A stretch of DNA of 64,000 nucleotides from Streptomyces triticagri (GTDB lineage Bacteria; Actinomycetota; Actinomycetes; Streptomycetales; Streptomycetaceae). Shown here piece by piece: positions 18,929 through 27,771 of the stretch. Both the position numbers and the translations under genes were made by a program. Location: contig NZ_QUAK01000120.1 of the NCBI RefSeq assembly GCF_003429565.1, positions 62,001-126,000 on the forward strand, read 5' to 3'. Below the pieces are notes generated by a model. That model made no database searches and had not been told where the DNA came from. It saw only the letters and a program-made list of their open reading frames with translations. Within the stretch, counting starts at the first letter, position 1. Each line of letters opens with the position of its first letter.

Positions 18929-21829
18929 TCAGTACAACGGCAGCGCGCGGGGTCCGACGTCCGTGCGTGCGGGCGGTGGGGCCAGTCGTACCGATGCGCT
19001 CAGCACGGAGAGGCCGCGGGGTGCGACCACGACCGGCTCGAGGGAGACGGCGACGACCTCGGGGTGGTCGTCGACGAGGCGGGAGACCCGCTGCAGCAGT
19101 TCCTCCAGGGCCGCGGAGTCCACCGGTGCCGAGCCCCGCCAGCCGAACAGGAGGGGCGCGGTCCGGATGGAACGCAGGAGTCCGGCCGCATCACGGTCGG
19201 TGACCGGGATCAGCCGGTGCGCGGTGTCGCCGAGCAGCTCGGACGGCGCGCCCGCGAGGCCGAAGGAGAGGACGGCACCCGCGGCCTGGTCGATGACGGC
19301 GCGCACCACGGTGTCGACGCCGCGCGGCACCATCGCCTGGACGACCGGTCGCAGTTCGGCGGGCTTACCGAGGGTGTCGGTCAGTTCCTGGTACGCGAGG
19401 CGCAGCTGGGCCTCGCTCGCCAGGTCGAGCCGGACGCCGCCGAGGTCGGCGCGGTGGCGCAGATGGGGTGCCGTGGTCTTCAGGGCGACCGGATAGCCGA
19501 GCTCCGCAGCGGCGCGTACGGCGGCGTCGGCGGTGTCCGCGGGGAGCGTCGGGTGCACCGGGATGCCGTAGCGGCGCAGCAGGTCGGCCGCGTCGGCGGC
19601 GTCCAGGCTCACTCCGCGGGACGATTCGGTGCCGGCGAGCAGTTCCTCGATGCGGGCCGCGGCGCCCTGTTCGTCGATGTCGTCGTACTCCGGTACGCGG
19701 CCGGGCTCGGCCTCGGTGCGCCGCCAGTGTGCGTACCGTACGGCCTCGCCGAGCGCACGGGCGGCCCGCTCGGCGGAGGGGTACGAGGGGATGGGGCCGG
19801 TGGTGCGGGGCTCCGGCGGCGCGGCCTCGGCGCCCTGGTCCGGCACCGGGGCGGGGCCCGTCCCGGTGGATGCGTCGGCCGGCGCGGGCGTCTCGCCGTG
19901 CCCGCCGGGAGCCGTGACTCCGGGCGAAACGGGGGCCGCGGCCGTCGGACGGGAGGTGCGCCCGGGCGCGGAGGCGGTGGCCGCGGCGAGTGCCTCGGCG
20001 AGGCCGCCGAGCTCCACGGCGACGACCGCGACGGGTTTGGCGGGGGCTTTGGACGCCGCCTCGCGCAGCGCCGCCGCGAGGACCTCGCCCTCCGGGTACT
20101 GTGCCGCGCTGTGCTCGTCGACCCAGGGGATCGCGGTGACCACGACCGCGTCGCAGCCGGGATCCGCGAGCGCCTCGGCCAGTGCCGCGCGGAAGTCGCC
20201 GGGCGTCGCCGAGGTGGTCAGGTCGACGGGGCTCTGCGGCCGCAGGCCCTCGGCGAGGCAGGCGTCGTAGGTGAGGACGCCGAGCGATTCGGAGTTGCCG
20301 AGGATCGCGACGCTGGGCCCGGCGGGCAGCGGCTGGTCGGCGAGCAGGATCCCGGCGTCGACGAGTTCGGTGACGGTGTCCACACGGATCACGCCGGCCT
20401 GCCGGAAGAGCGCGGAGACCGTGGCGTCGGGGATGCCGGGGGCGGCGACGGTGTGTCCGGTGGGTGCCGCGCCCGAGTGCCGTGCGCCCTTGACGACCAC
20501 GACCGGTTTGACGGCCGCGGTGCGCCGGGCGAGGCGGGTGAACTTGCGGGGGTTGCCGATGGATTCCAGATACATCAGGGCGATGTCGGTGTCCGGGTCG
20601 TCGTGCCAGTACTGCATGACGTCGTTGCCCGAGACGTCCGCACGATTGCCCGCACTCACGAAGGTGGACAGGCCGGCGCCGCGGCGGTGCAGTGCGGACA
20701 GCAGGGCGATGCCGATCGCGCCCGACTGGGTGAACAGGCCGGTGCGGCCGGGGAGCGGCATGGTGGGGGCGAGGGAGGCGTTGAGGCGTACGGCGGGCGC
20801 GGTGTTGATCACGCCGAAGGCGTTGGGGCCGAAGAGTCGCATGCCGTACGAGCGGGCCTGGCGGACCAACTCCCGCTGCCGCTCCCGCCCTTCGGGGCCG
20901 GACTCCGCGTAGCCCGCGGACAGGACGACCATGCCGCGCACCCCCGCCTCGCCGCATTCGGCGACGGCTTCCGGGACTCGCTCCGCGGGGACCGCGAGCA
21001 CGGCGAGGTCGACGGGCTCGCCGATGGCGCGCACGGTGGGGTGCGCCGGTACGCCGCCGATCTCGGCGGGACCGTCGAGGGCCGCGTTGACTGCATACAC
21101 CCGGCCGGAGAAGTCCGCGTCGAGCAGGTTGTGCAGGACCGCGCGGCCCACGCCGCCCGGGCCGCGGCCCGCGCCGATGACGGCGACCGAGTCGGGGGTG
21201 AGCAGGCGCTGCACGGAGCGGGCCTCGGCGCGCTGTTCACGGCCGCGCTGCACGGCGAGCGAGGCCTCGGTGGGTTCGAGGCCGAACTCGAGGCGGACCA
21301 CGCCGTCCTCGAAGCTGCGCTTCTGCTGATAGCCGGCGTCCGTGAAGACCTTGATCATCTTGGAGTTGGCGGGCAGCACCTCGGCGGCGAACCGCCGGAT
21401 GCCTCGCTCCCGGGCGACCGCGGCGATGTGCTCGAGCAGCGCGGAGGCGACGCCGCGCCCCTGATGGGCGTCCTGTACGAGGAAGGCGACCTCGGCCTCG
21501 TCGGCGGGTGCGGTGGCGGGCCTGCCGCGCTCGTCGATGCGGTCGTAGCGCACGGTCGCGATGAACTCGCCGCCCACGGTGACCGCGAGGCCCACCCGGT
21601 CCACGTAGTCGTGATGGGTGAAGCGGTGCACGTCCTTGTCGGAGAGGCGCGGGTACGGCGCGAAGAAGCGGTAGTACTTCGACTCGTCCGACACCTGCTC
21701 GTAGAAGCTGACCAGGCGCTGCGCGTCGTCCGGCGTGATGGGTCTGATCCGTGCGGTGCCGCCGTCGCGCAGCACCACGTCGGCCTCCCAGTGGTCGGGG
21801 TACGCCGCGTGCTCGGACGGGGTCTGCAT
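18929..21829 (-). CDS. GNAT acetyltransferase fused to NDP-forming acyl-CoA synthetase-like domains (PAT type)
   Basis: The protein has 966 residues and several domains. Residues 1-175 are a GNAT acetyltransferase (RIRPITPDDAQRLVSFY ... VQDAHQGRGVASALLEH, the acetyl-CoA loop). Residues 205-600 are CoA-binding and CoA-ligase domains of the ADP-forming acetyl-CoA synthetase type (SVAVIGAGRGPGGVG, FTQSGAIGIALL, AILGNSESLGVL). Residues 610-680 are a Pro/Ala/Gly-rich linker, and the remainder is an ATP-grasp domain (LLRRYGIPVHP ... YPVALKTTAPHLRHRADLGG). Proteins with this order are lysine acyltransferases that silence acyl-CoA synthetases, with the synthetase part acting as a sensor. It is divergent from ptsH. 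Confidence 0.92.
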   Translation of the reverse strand: MQTPSEHAAYPDHWEADVVLRDGGTARIRPITPDDAQRLVSFYEQVSDESKYYRFFAPYPRLSDKDVHRFTHHDYVDRVGLAVTVGGEFIATVRYDRIDERGRPATAPADEAEVAFLVQDAHQGRGVASALLEHIAAVARERGIRRFAAEVLPANSKMIKVFTDAGYQQKRSFEDGVVRLEFGLEPTEASLAVQRGREQRAEARSVQRLLTPDSVAVIGAGRGPGGVGRAVLHNLLDADFSGRVYAVNAALDGPAEIGGVPAHPTVRAIGEPVDLAVLAVPAERVPEAVAECGEAGVRGMVVLSAGYAESGPEGRERQRELVRQARSYGMRLFGPNAFGVINTAPAVRLNASLAPTMPLPGRTGLFTQSGAIGIALLSALHRRGAGLSTFVSAGNRADVSGNDVMQYWHDDPDTDIALMYLESIGNPRKFTRLARRTAAVKPVVVVKGARHSGAAPTGHTVAAPGIPDATVSALFRQAGVIRVDTVTELVDAGILLADQPLPAGPSVAILGNSESLGVLTYDACLAEGLRPQSPVDLTTSATPGDFRAALAEALADPGCDAVVVTAIPWVDEHSAAQYPEGEVLAAALREAASKAPAKPVAVVAVELGGLAEALAAATASAPGRTSRPTAAAPVSPGVTAPGGHGETPAPADASTGTGPAPVPDQGAEAAPPEPRTTGPIPSYPSAERAARALGEAVRYAHWRRTEAEPGRVPEYDDIDEQGAAARIEELLAGTESSRGVSLDAADAADLLRRYGIPVHPTLPADTADAAVRAAAELGYPVALKTTAPHLRHRADLGGVRLDLASEAQLRLAYQELTDTLGKPAELRPVVQAMVPRGVDTVVRAVIDQAAGAVLSFGLAGAPSELLGDTAHRLIPVTDRDAAGLLRSIRTAPLLFGWRGSAPVDSAALEELLQRVSRLVDDHPEVVAVSLEPVVVAPRGLSVLSASVRLAPPPARTDVGPRALPLY

Positions 21830-22058
21830 GACGCCAGCGTACGGGGCGGGGGCCGGCCGGCACCGTGCGCGGCGGGAAGCCGCCCGGGGCGGAGGTGGCG
21901 GCGCGGCGGCGGGCGTTGCACTCTGGGGGAGCATCCGGCGGCGTCCGTGCCGGGGCCAAGGCACCCGGCGGCGGCCGGGAGCACGCCCCGCCCGAGCATC
22001 GCCGACGGCATGAGAGACTGGTCTAGACAACTGTGAGTCACCTGAAGGGCAGCATCAC

Positions 22059-22340
22059 ATGGCTGAGCGCCGCGTCAACGTCGGCTGGGCCGAGGGCCTC
22101 CACGCCCGCCCCGCCTCCATCTTCGTCCGTGCGGCCACGGCCTCCGGCGTCCCCGTGACCATCTCCAAGGCCGGCGGCAACCCGGTCAACGCGGCCTCCA
22201 TGCTGGCCGTCCTGGGTCTGGGCGCCCAGGGTGGCGAGGAGATCGTGCTCGCGTCGGACGCCGAGGGCGCCGAGGGCGCTCTGGACCGTCTGGCCAAGCT
22301 GGTCTCCGAGGGCCTCGACGAGCTTCCCGAGACCGTCTGA
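22059..22340 (+). CDS. ptsH: Phosphocarrier protein HPr
   Basis: This 93-residue phosphoryl carrier of the sugar phosphotransferase system receives phosphate from enzyme I and passes it to the EIIA domains. The active His15 lies in GLHARPAS, and the second conserved region NAASMLAVLGLGA contains Ser47, aligned with the regulatory serine of other HPr proteins. The size is standard. The gene is monocistronic, followed 22 bases after the stop by a strong hairpin terminator, and divergent from the PAT-type gene across a 229-base gap. Confidence 0.97.
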   Translation: MAERRVNVGWAEGLHARPASIFVRAATASGVPVTISKAGGNPVNAASMLAVLGLGAQGGEEIVLASDAEGAEGALDRLAKLVSEGLDELPETV

Positions 22341-22362
22341 CCGCCTGACGGTCCGCTCGTAC

Positions 22363-22398
22363 CGAAAGCGCCCGGGGTTCGCTCCCCGGGCGCTTTCG
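22363..22398 (+). terminator. Terminator of ptsH
   Basis: A perfect 15-bp stem (CGAAAGCGCCCGGGG with its complement) closes a six-base loop, TTCGCT, and is followed by CGTTTCC. It lies just after ptsH and could also serve the GntR gene, which is convergent with it from the right. Confidence 0.9.
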
Positions 22399-22549
22399 CG
22401 TTTCCGGGCCGCCTTTTCATGGCACCGCGGCATACCCTTATTGCGCTCGTGAGTTTCCGCGCAACAGTCGTACGGAATTCTTTCGGGGCAGGCGAAATCA
22501 CCCGGGCCACCGGCACGGCGAATTAATGTCCTTGTATACGGGCCGCATG

Positions 22550-23236
22550 TTAATTGCCGACGCTCGGGGTGTTTACGCCATGTTGCGAAGGCCTCACGAT
22601 GCCGTTCGCGGCGACGGTCCGCGGGCGTCGGCCGGCCGCGGCGCGCTCGGCGTGCAGGGCGGTCAGCGACCGGGCGCGCTCCGCGTCGCCGCGCGCCACC
22701 GCGTCCACCACCGCGCCGTGTTCGGCCCAGGTCTCGACCGGCCGGGCCGTCACCGTACTGCCGTACATCCAGGTGATCTTGTACTGGAGCTGGGTGAGCA
22801 GCGAGGTGAGCCCCTGGCTGCCGGAGGCCTGCGCGAGCGTCTCGTGGAACCAGCTGCCGAGCGAGGCGAGGTCGTCGCTCTGGCCCGATCTGGCGCGCTC
22901 CTGGCCCAGCCTGACCAGGCCGCGCAGCACTTTCAGGTGCGCGTGCGTGCGCCGCTGGGCCGCGCGGGCCGCGGCCAGCGGCTCGAGGAGTACGCGCACC
23001 TCAAGCAGGTCCGCGGCCTCCCGCGCCGTGGGCTCGGCGACCTGGGCGCCCGCGTGTCTGCGGGTCACCACGAACCCCTCGGCCTCCAGCGTGCGCAGCG
23101 CCTCGCGCACCGGCACCCGGGAGACCCCGTACCGCCGGGCGAGCAGTTCCTCGGTGAGCCGGCTGCCGCGCTCGTACACACCGGAGACGATGTCGTCCCG
23201 GATGGCCGTGCATACCGAATGCGCGGGAATGCGCAT
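22550..23236 (-). CDS. GntR-family regulator (FadR/VanR-like)
   Basis: The protein has 228 residues. The winged helix-turn-helix is at residues 5-70 (LTEELLARRYGVSRVPVREAL then LEAEGFVVTRRHAGAQV), and the FCD-type all-helical ligand domain follows, ending near residue 205 with HGAVVDAVARGDAERARSL. FCD regulators respond to small organic acids. The longer upstream open frame lacks family similarity; the ATG at 23236 gives the usual length and has a GGTGG-like site upstream. Nearest neighbours are ptsH (convergent) and the M23 peptidase (upstream, same strand, separated by a terminator). Target unknown. Confidence 0.88.
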   Translation of the reverse strand: MRIPAHSVCTAIRDDIVSGVYERGSRLTEELLARRYGVSRVPVREALRTLEAEGFVVTRRHAGAQVAEPTAREAADLLEVRVLLEPLAAARAAQRRTHAHLKVLRGLVRLGQERARSGQSDDLASLGSWFHETLAQASGSQGLTSLLTQLQYKITWMYGSTVTARPVETWAEHGAVVDAVARGDAERARSLTALHAERAAAGRRPRTVAANGIVRPSQHGVNTPSVGN

Positions 23237-23403
23237 GACCTGACCACCGCCTCGAATCTCCGCGAAACACCACCGCTTCGCCGTTCCTGCAGCGACTCTA
23301 TTGCAGTGCATCCGGATTTCCGACGCCGGAGCGAAATTCATGGAATTCTTTTGTACGTCCGCCGGGCGCGGGAGAAGTCGACAGGAGGCGTCGGGCACGG
23401 GAG

Positions 23404-23446
23404 AACGCCGAAGGCCCCGGCGGGGGAATCCGGGGCCTTCGGTGTT
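23404..23446 (-). terminator. Terminator downstream of the M23 peptidase gene
   Basis: A 17-bp stem (23404-23420 with 23430-23446, one G-T pair) with a nine-base loop lies 38 bases past the peptidase stop on the minus strand. The core CCGAAGGCCCCGG and its complement are perfect. Confidence 0.88.
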
Positions 23447-23483
23447 CTGAGGGGTGTCGGGCGGCGACGCCCGGGGACGGGCG

Positions 23484-24293
23484 TCAGACGTCGACGCCGT
23501 GCCCGCGCAGGTACGCCACGGGGTCGATGTCCGAGCCGTAGTCCGGGCCGGTACGGGCCTCGAAGTGCAGGTGCGGGCCGGTGACGTTGCCGGTGGCGCC
23601 GGACAGGCCGATCTGCTGGCCCGGGGTGACGGACTGGCCCACCGAGACACCGATGGACGAGAGGTGCCCGTACTGGGTGTACGTGCCGTCGCTCATCCTG
23701 ATCACGATCTGGTTGCCGTACGCGCCGCCGTCACCGGCCTCCACGACGGTGCCGCGGCCGACGGACACCACGGAGGTGCCGGAGGCGGCGTGGAAGTCCA
23801 CACCGCTGTGGCTGCCGGAGGACCACAGGGCGCCGCCGGTCTGGTAGCCGGTGGACACGTAGGAGCCGCTGACGGGTGCGACATAGGCGTTGAGGCGCTT
23901 GCGCTCGGCCTCGCGCGCGGCACGCTTCTTGGCCTCGCGCTCCTTCGCGGCGCGCGCCGCGGCCTTGCGCTCGGCCTCCGCCTTGCGCTTGGCCTCGGCG
24001 GCCGCCTTCTTCTCGGCGGCGGCCTTGGCGGCGGCACGGTCGGCGGCCTCCTCCTGGGCGCCTGCCTGCGCGGCGATGTGCTGTACGACGGCGACGTCCA
24101 TCGAGGCGGCCTCGTTCAGGGCGGTCTTCTCGACGGTGGTGCTCTCGGCGGCGTTGTCGGCGGCGAGGGCCGGCGCGGCCAGGGTGCCGACGACGCCGGT
24201 GGTCGCCAGGGCCGCGACGCCCACGGCGCCGGCGCCCTTGCGGGTGAGCCGGCTCGGACGGCGGTGCTTCCCGGTGGCACGGGGGAAAGCCAT
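23484..24293 (-). CDS. Secreted M23-family peptidoglycan endopeptidase
   Basis: This cell-wall hydrolase has 269 residues. The N-terminus is a signal sequence (VGVAALATTGVVGTLAAPALA, cleavage near residue 45). Residues 75-135 are a Lys/Ala/Glu-rich coiled coil. The C-terminal 120 residues are the LytM/M23 zinc peptidase, with HSGVDFHAASGT (His and Asp ligands), YTQYGHLS and GPHLHFEAR (HxH). It probably cuts peptide cross-links during growth or germination. The gene is expressed behind a c-di-AMP riboswitch, as are resuscitation-promoting factor genes in Streptomyces, and ends at a strong terminator. Confidence 0.95.
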   Translation of the reverse strand: MAFPRATGKHRRPSRLTRKGAGAVGVAALATTGVVGTLAAPALAADNAAESTTVEKTALNEAASMDVAVVQHIAAQAGAQEEAADRAAAKAAAEKKAAAEAKRKAEAERKAAARAAKEREAKKRAAREAERKRLNAYVAPVSGSYVSTGYQTGGALWSSGSHSGVDFHAASGTSVVSVGRGTVVEAGDGGAYGNQIVIRMSDGTYTQYGHLSSIGVSVGQSVTPGQQIGLSGATGNVTGPHLHFEARTGPDYGSDIDPVAYLRGHGVDV

Positions 24294-24309
24294 GAAGCGG
24301 CGGGATCCT

Positions 24310-24500
24310 TTCCTTCCTTCTCGCCTACCGGGTTAGCTGACGGGTTCGGAGCAGGAAGGTCTCCTACGGGCGCCCCTGACGGGGCATCCGATTCACCCCA
24401 GGGATCGTGCCTCTCGGGCCACAACTGCGGTGCGGCCGCGGAGAGTTGGGTCCCCGGCTCCCCTGGCTCGCGCCGTACGGGGACTCGGCGATGACTGTCC
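24310..24500 (-). ncRNA. c-di-AMP riboswitch (ydaO/yuaA type) in the M23 peptidase leader
   Basis: Reading the minus strand, the leader carries the hallmarks of this class: CCGGGGACCC-type paired segments near 24450, GGGGTGAATC at about 24396-24387, and GAACCCGTCAGCTAACCCG followed by GTAGGCG close to the gene (about 24342-24317). A purine-rich stretch (AAGGAAGGAAAGGA) and the ATG at 24293 follow. Binding of c-di-AMP turns such leaders off and controls wall-hydrolase genes in Streptomyces. Exact boundaries are approximate. Confidence 0.82.
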
Positions 24501-24641
24501 GGTGCCGCGGTTGCGGCGCATGCCTGGCGAACAGCCGGACCGACGCTAAACGGGACATCTTTCAATCCCCAAACGGAGACAGGAGTTTGTAGCGGATGCC
24601 ACAGGACAGAACGCTCAACACTCCAGCAATACGGACATAAA

Positions 24642-24675
24642 GGGACCCCGGTGCCTCCTCCGGCACCGGGGTCCC
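24642..24675 (-). terminator. Terminator of the M16 peptidase operon
   Basis: A perfect 14-bp stem (GGGACCCCGGTGCC with its complement) encloses a six-base loop. It lies 27 bases past the stop of the second M16 gene. Confidence 0.9.
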
Positions 24676-24701
24676 CTCTGCTCCACCCTGCTCGAGGTCC
24701 G

Positions 24702-26096
24702 TCAGCCCGTGACGACCGACACCTCGCCGATGCCGAGGGCCTTCACCGGCTCCGCGATCTGCGCGGCATCACCCACCAGAACGGTGACCAGCCGGTCCAC
24801 CGGGTACGCACTCACCGCGGCGGCCGTGGCCTCCACCGTGCCCGTCTCGGCGAGGCGCCGGTACAACTGCGCCTGGAAGTCGTCCGGCAGGTGCTGCTCG
24901 ACCTGGTCCGCCAGGGTGTCCGCGACGGCCGCCGCCGTCTCGTACCGCAGCGGGGCCACGCCCACCAGATTCTGTACCGCCACGTCCCGCTCGGCGTCCG
25001 TGAGGCCCTCGGCGGACAGGGTGCGGAGCACCGTCCAGAGGTCCTCCAGGGCCGGGCCCGTGGACTCCGTGTCCACCGAGCCCTGGATCGCGATGAGGGA
25101 GACACCGGTGCCGTCCGGGGCGGAACGCAGCACCTGGGCGGAGGACCGCACTCCGTAGGTGTAGCCCTTCTCCTCGCGCAGCACCCGGTCCAGACGGGAC
25201 GTCAGGGTGCCGCCCAGGCAGTAGCTGCCGAGCACCTGGGCCGGCCAGACCCGGTCGTGCCGGTCGGGGCCGACGCGGCCGATGAGCAGCTGCGTCTGTA
25301 CGGCGCCGGGGCGGTCCACGATGACCACACGGCCCGTGTCGTCGGCGCTGACCGGCGGGACGGGGCGGGACTCGGCCCCGCTGCCGGTCCACCGGCCGAG
25401 GGTGTCCGCGAGGATCGCGTCCAGATCGGTGCCCGACAAGTCACCGACCACGACTGCGGTGGTGGCCACCGGGCGTACATGCGCGTCGTAGAAGGCGCGG
25501 ACCGCCGCGGCGTCGATGCGCTCCACCGACTCCTCGCTGCCCTGGCGCGGACGCGACATCCGCGAATCGGCCGGGAACAGCTCCTTGAACAGCTGCACGG
25601 CCGCGCGGCGGGCCGGGTTGGCCAGCTCGTGCGGGATCTCGTCGAGGCGGTTGCGCACCAGGCGCTTGACCTCGCTGTCGGCGAACGCCGGGGCGCGCAG
25701 CGCGTCCGCGACGAGGCCGAGCGCCTTGGCCAGTCGGGAGACCGGGACCTCGAGCGAGAGGCGTACGCCCGGGTGCCCCGCGTTCGCATCGAAGGTGGCG
25801 CCGCAGCGCTCGAGCTCGGCGGCGAACTCCTCCGCCGAGTGTTTGTCGGTGCCCTCGGAGAAGGCCCGCGCCATGATCGTGGCGACGCCCTCGATGGCCT
25901 GCGGCTCCGCCTCCAGAGGCGCTTCCAGATTGATCTCCACGGCGACGACCTGCTGACCGGGGCGGTCGCAGCGCAGCACGGTCAGGCCGTTGTCCAGGGT
26001 GGTGCGCTCGGGTGCCGGGAAGGCCCAGGGCTTGGCCGTGCCGGCCCGGGGCTGCGGGTGGAAGTCCATCGTCACGTCGATGCCGGTGTCGGTCAC
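24702..26096 (-). CDS. M16-family peptidase, non-catalytic subunit
   Basis: The 464-residue protein has the two-lobed M16 fold (TTLDNGLTVLRCDRPGQQ at the start, VVVGDLSG in the middle, EEKGYTYGVRS in the second half). The zinc motif HxxEH is missing: where partners have HLFEH this protein reads TIMAR (GVATIMARAFSEGT). It is therefore the inactive partner of a heterodimeric peptidase, like processing-peptidase alpha subunits. Its start overlaps the stop of the catalytic subunit by four bases (ATGA), so both subunits are made together. The second subunit supplies the Arg/Tyr pair of the substrate-binding second lobe. Confidence 0.92.
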   Translation of the reverse strand: MTDTGIDVTMDFHPQPRAGTAKPWAFPAPERTTLDNGLTVLRCDRPGQQVVAVEINLEAPLEAEPQAIEGVATIMARAFSEGTDKHSAEEFAAELERCGATFDANAGHPGVRLSLEVPVSRLAKALGLVADALRAPAFADSEVKRLVRNRLDEIPHELANPARRAAVQLFKELFPADSRMSRPRQGSEESVERIDAAAVRAFYDAHVRPVATTAVVVGDLSGTDLDAILADTLGRWTGSGAESRPVPPVSADDTGRVVIVDRPGAVQTQLLIGRVGPDRHDRVWPAQVLGSYCLGGTLTSRLDRVLREEKGYTYGVRSSAQVLRSAPDGTGVSLIAIQGSVDTESTGPALEDLWTVLRTLSAEGLTDAERDVAVQNLVGVAPLRYETAAAVADTLADQVEQHLPDDFQAQLYRRLAETGTVEATAAAVSAYPVDRLVTVLVGDAAQIAEPVKALGIGEVSVVTG

Positions 26097-27466
26097 TTGC
26101 CCGCCTCGTCTTCCTGTGCGTCGCCTTCGGCGGCGTCGGCCGCTTCGTCGCCGGTGTCATCGGCCGCCACCGGTTCGTACACCAGGACCGCGCGGTTGTC
26201 CGGGCGCAGGCGGGCCGCGGCGATCTCGCGCACCTCGTCGGCCGTCACCTCGAGGACGCGGCCGACGGCGGTCAAAGCGAGCTGCGGGTCGCCGAACAGG
26301 ACGGCGTACCGGCACAGTTCGTCCGCGCGGCCGGCGACCGTGCCGAGCCGGTCCAGCCACTCGCGCTCCAACTGGGCCTGGGCGCGCTCCATCTCCTCGT
26401 CCGTGGGGCCCTCCTCGGCGAACCGGGCGAGCTCCTCGTCGACCGCGGCCTCGATGACCGGCACCTCGACGTCTCCGGAGGTCTTCACGTCGAGCCAGCC
26501 GAGCGAGGGTGCGCCGGCGAGGCGCAGCAGGCCGAAGCCGGCCGCCACGGCGGTGCGGTCACGGCGCACCAGGCGGTTGTACAGCCGGGACGACTCGCCG
26601 CCGCCGAGCACCGTCAGTGCCAGATCGGCCGCGTCGCACGCGCGCGTGCCGTCCGCCGGGAGCCGGTAGGCCGCCATCAGGGCGCGGGCCGGCACCTCCT
26701 CCTCGACGACCTCGCGGTGCTCGGCGCCGTGCACATCGGGCAGGGTGCCGTCGCGCGGGGGCTGCTTGCCGTCGTGCTGCGGGATGGAGCCGAAGTATTT
26801 CTCGATCCAGGCAAGGGTCTGCTCCGGGTCGATGTCGCCGACGACCGAGAGCACCGCGTTGTTCGGCGCGTAGTAGGTGCGGAAGAACGTCCGGGCGTCC
26901 TCGAGCGTCGCCGCGTCCAGGTCCGCCATCGAGCCGATCGGCGTGTGGTGGTACGGGTGGCCCTCCGGGTACGACAGGGCGGTGAGCTTCTCGAAGGCGG
27001 TGCCGTACGGGACGTTGTCGTAGCGCTGGCGGCGCTCGTTCTTGACGACGTCCCGCTGGTTCTCCATCGACTCCTCGTCGAGGGCGGCGAGCAGCGAGCC
27101 CATCCGATCGGCCTCGAGCCAGAGGGCCAGCTCCAGCTGATGGGCGGGCATGGTCTCGAAGTAGTTGGTCCGCTCGAAGCTCGTGGTGCCGTTGAGCGAG
27201 CCGCCTGCTCCCTGGACGAGCTCGAAGTGGCCGTTGCCCTGCACCTGCTTGGAGCCCTGGAACATCAGGTGCTCGAAGAGGTGCGCCAGACCGGTGCGGC
27301 CCTTCACCTCGTGGCGCGAGCCGACGTCGTACCAGAGGCAGACCGCGGCGACCGGGGTCAGGTGGTCCTCGGAGAGCACCACGCGCAGGCCGTTGGCCAG
27401 GCGGTGCTCGGTCGCTGTCAGGCCGCCGGAGCCGGCCTGCGCTGTGGCCGTGTGACCCATGGGCAT
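26093..27466 (-). CDS. M16-family zinc metallopeptidase, catalytic subunit
   Basis: The 457-residue protein is a pitrilysin/processing-peptidase-like enzyme. The inverted zinc motif HLFEH (about residue 60, in RTGLAHLFEHLMFQGS) and the downstream glutamate region (ALWLEADRMGSL, ENQRDVVKNERRQR) are intact. ATG codons at 27466 and 27460 are both possible; the first gives the usual N-terminus MPMGHTA with AGGGA upstream. An acidic tail ends the protein. It is first in a two-gene operon with the inactive subunit and divergent from parC. No signal peptide; intracellular peptide clearance is inferred. Confidence 0.94.
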   Translation of the reverse strand: MPMGHTATAQAGSGGLTATEHRLANGLRVVLSEDHLTPVAAVCLWYDVGSRHEVKGRTGLAHLFEHLMFQGSKQVQGNGHFELVQGAGGSLNGTTSFERTNYFETMPAHQLELALWLEADRMGSLLAALDEESMENQRDVVKNERRQRYDNVPYGTAFEKLTALSYPEGHPYHHTPIGSMADLDAATLEDARTFFRTYYAPNNAVLSVVGDIDPEQTLAWIEKYFGSIPQHDGKQPPRDGTLPDVHGAEHREVVEEEVPARALMAAYRLPADGTRACDAADLALTVLGGGESSRLYNRLVRRDRTAVAAGFGLLRLAGAPSLGWLDVKTSGDVEVPVIEAAVDEELARFAEEGPTDEEMERAQAQLEREWLDRLGTVAGRADELCRYAVLFGDPQLALTAVGRVLEVTADEVREIAAARLRPDNRAVLVYEPVAADDTGDEAADAAEGDAQEDEAGK

Positions 27467-27771
27467 GTGGTCCCTTCGATCGCTGGTGGACAAGCTGCTG
27501 CGCCCTCGCGTGCAGCGCCCTGTCACTGTATGCAACCGCCGCGACGTCTGGCGAAGTTCCCGGATTCGTCACCCGCTCGTCCGGACCCCGCCGCACGGCC
27601 GTTGACCCGGGCGTTCGCCCTGCGCGGACAGCGCCCGCGGCACGCTGTGGACGGGCGTGCGGAGGCGGATCGGACGGGTCGCGGTCCGCGTTGTCGGTGG
27701 CTCGGTCCACAATGGTCGGCGTCAGAACTGGAGATTGCCCCGTACTGGTACGTGAAGGAGCCGCAGCAGCG
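27467..27771. promoter_or_regulatory. Divergent region between the M16 operon and parC
   Basis: This 305-base gap must hold both promoters. No palindromic operator was evident. A TTGTCG...CACAAT pair near 27690-27715 has the wrong spacing for a standard promoter, so no start site is proposed. In-frame codons here before the parC ATG are not supported by homology. Confidence 0.5.
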
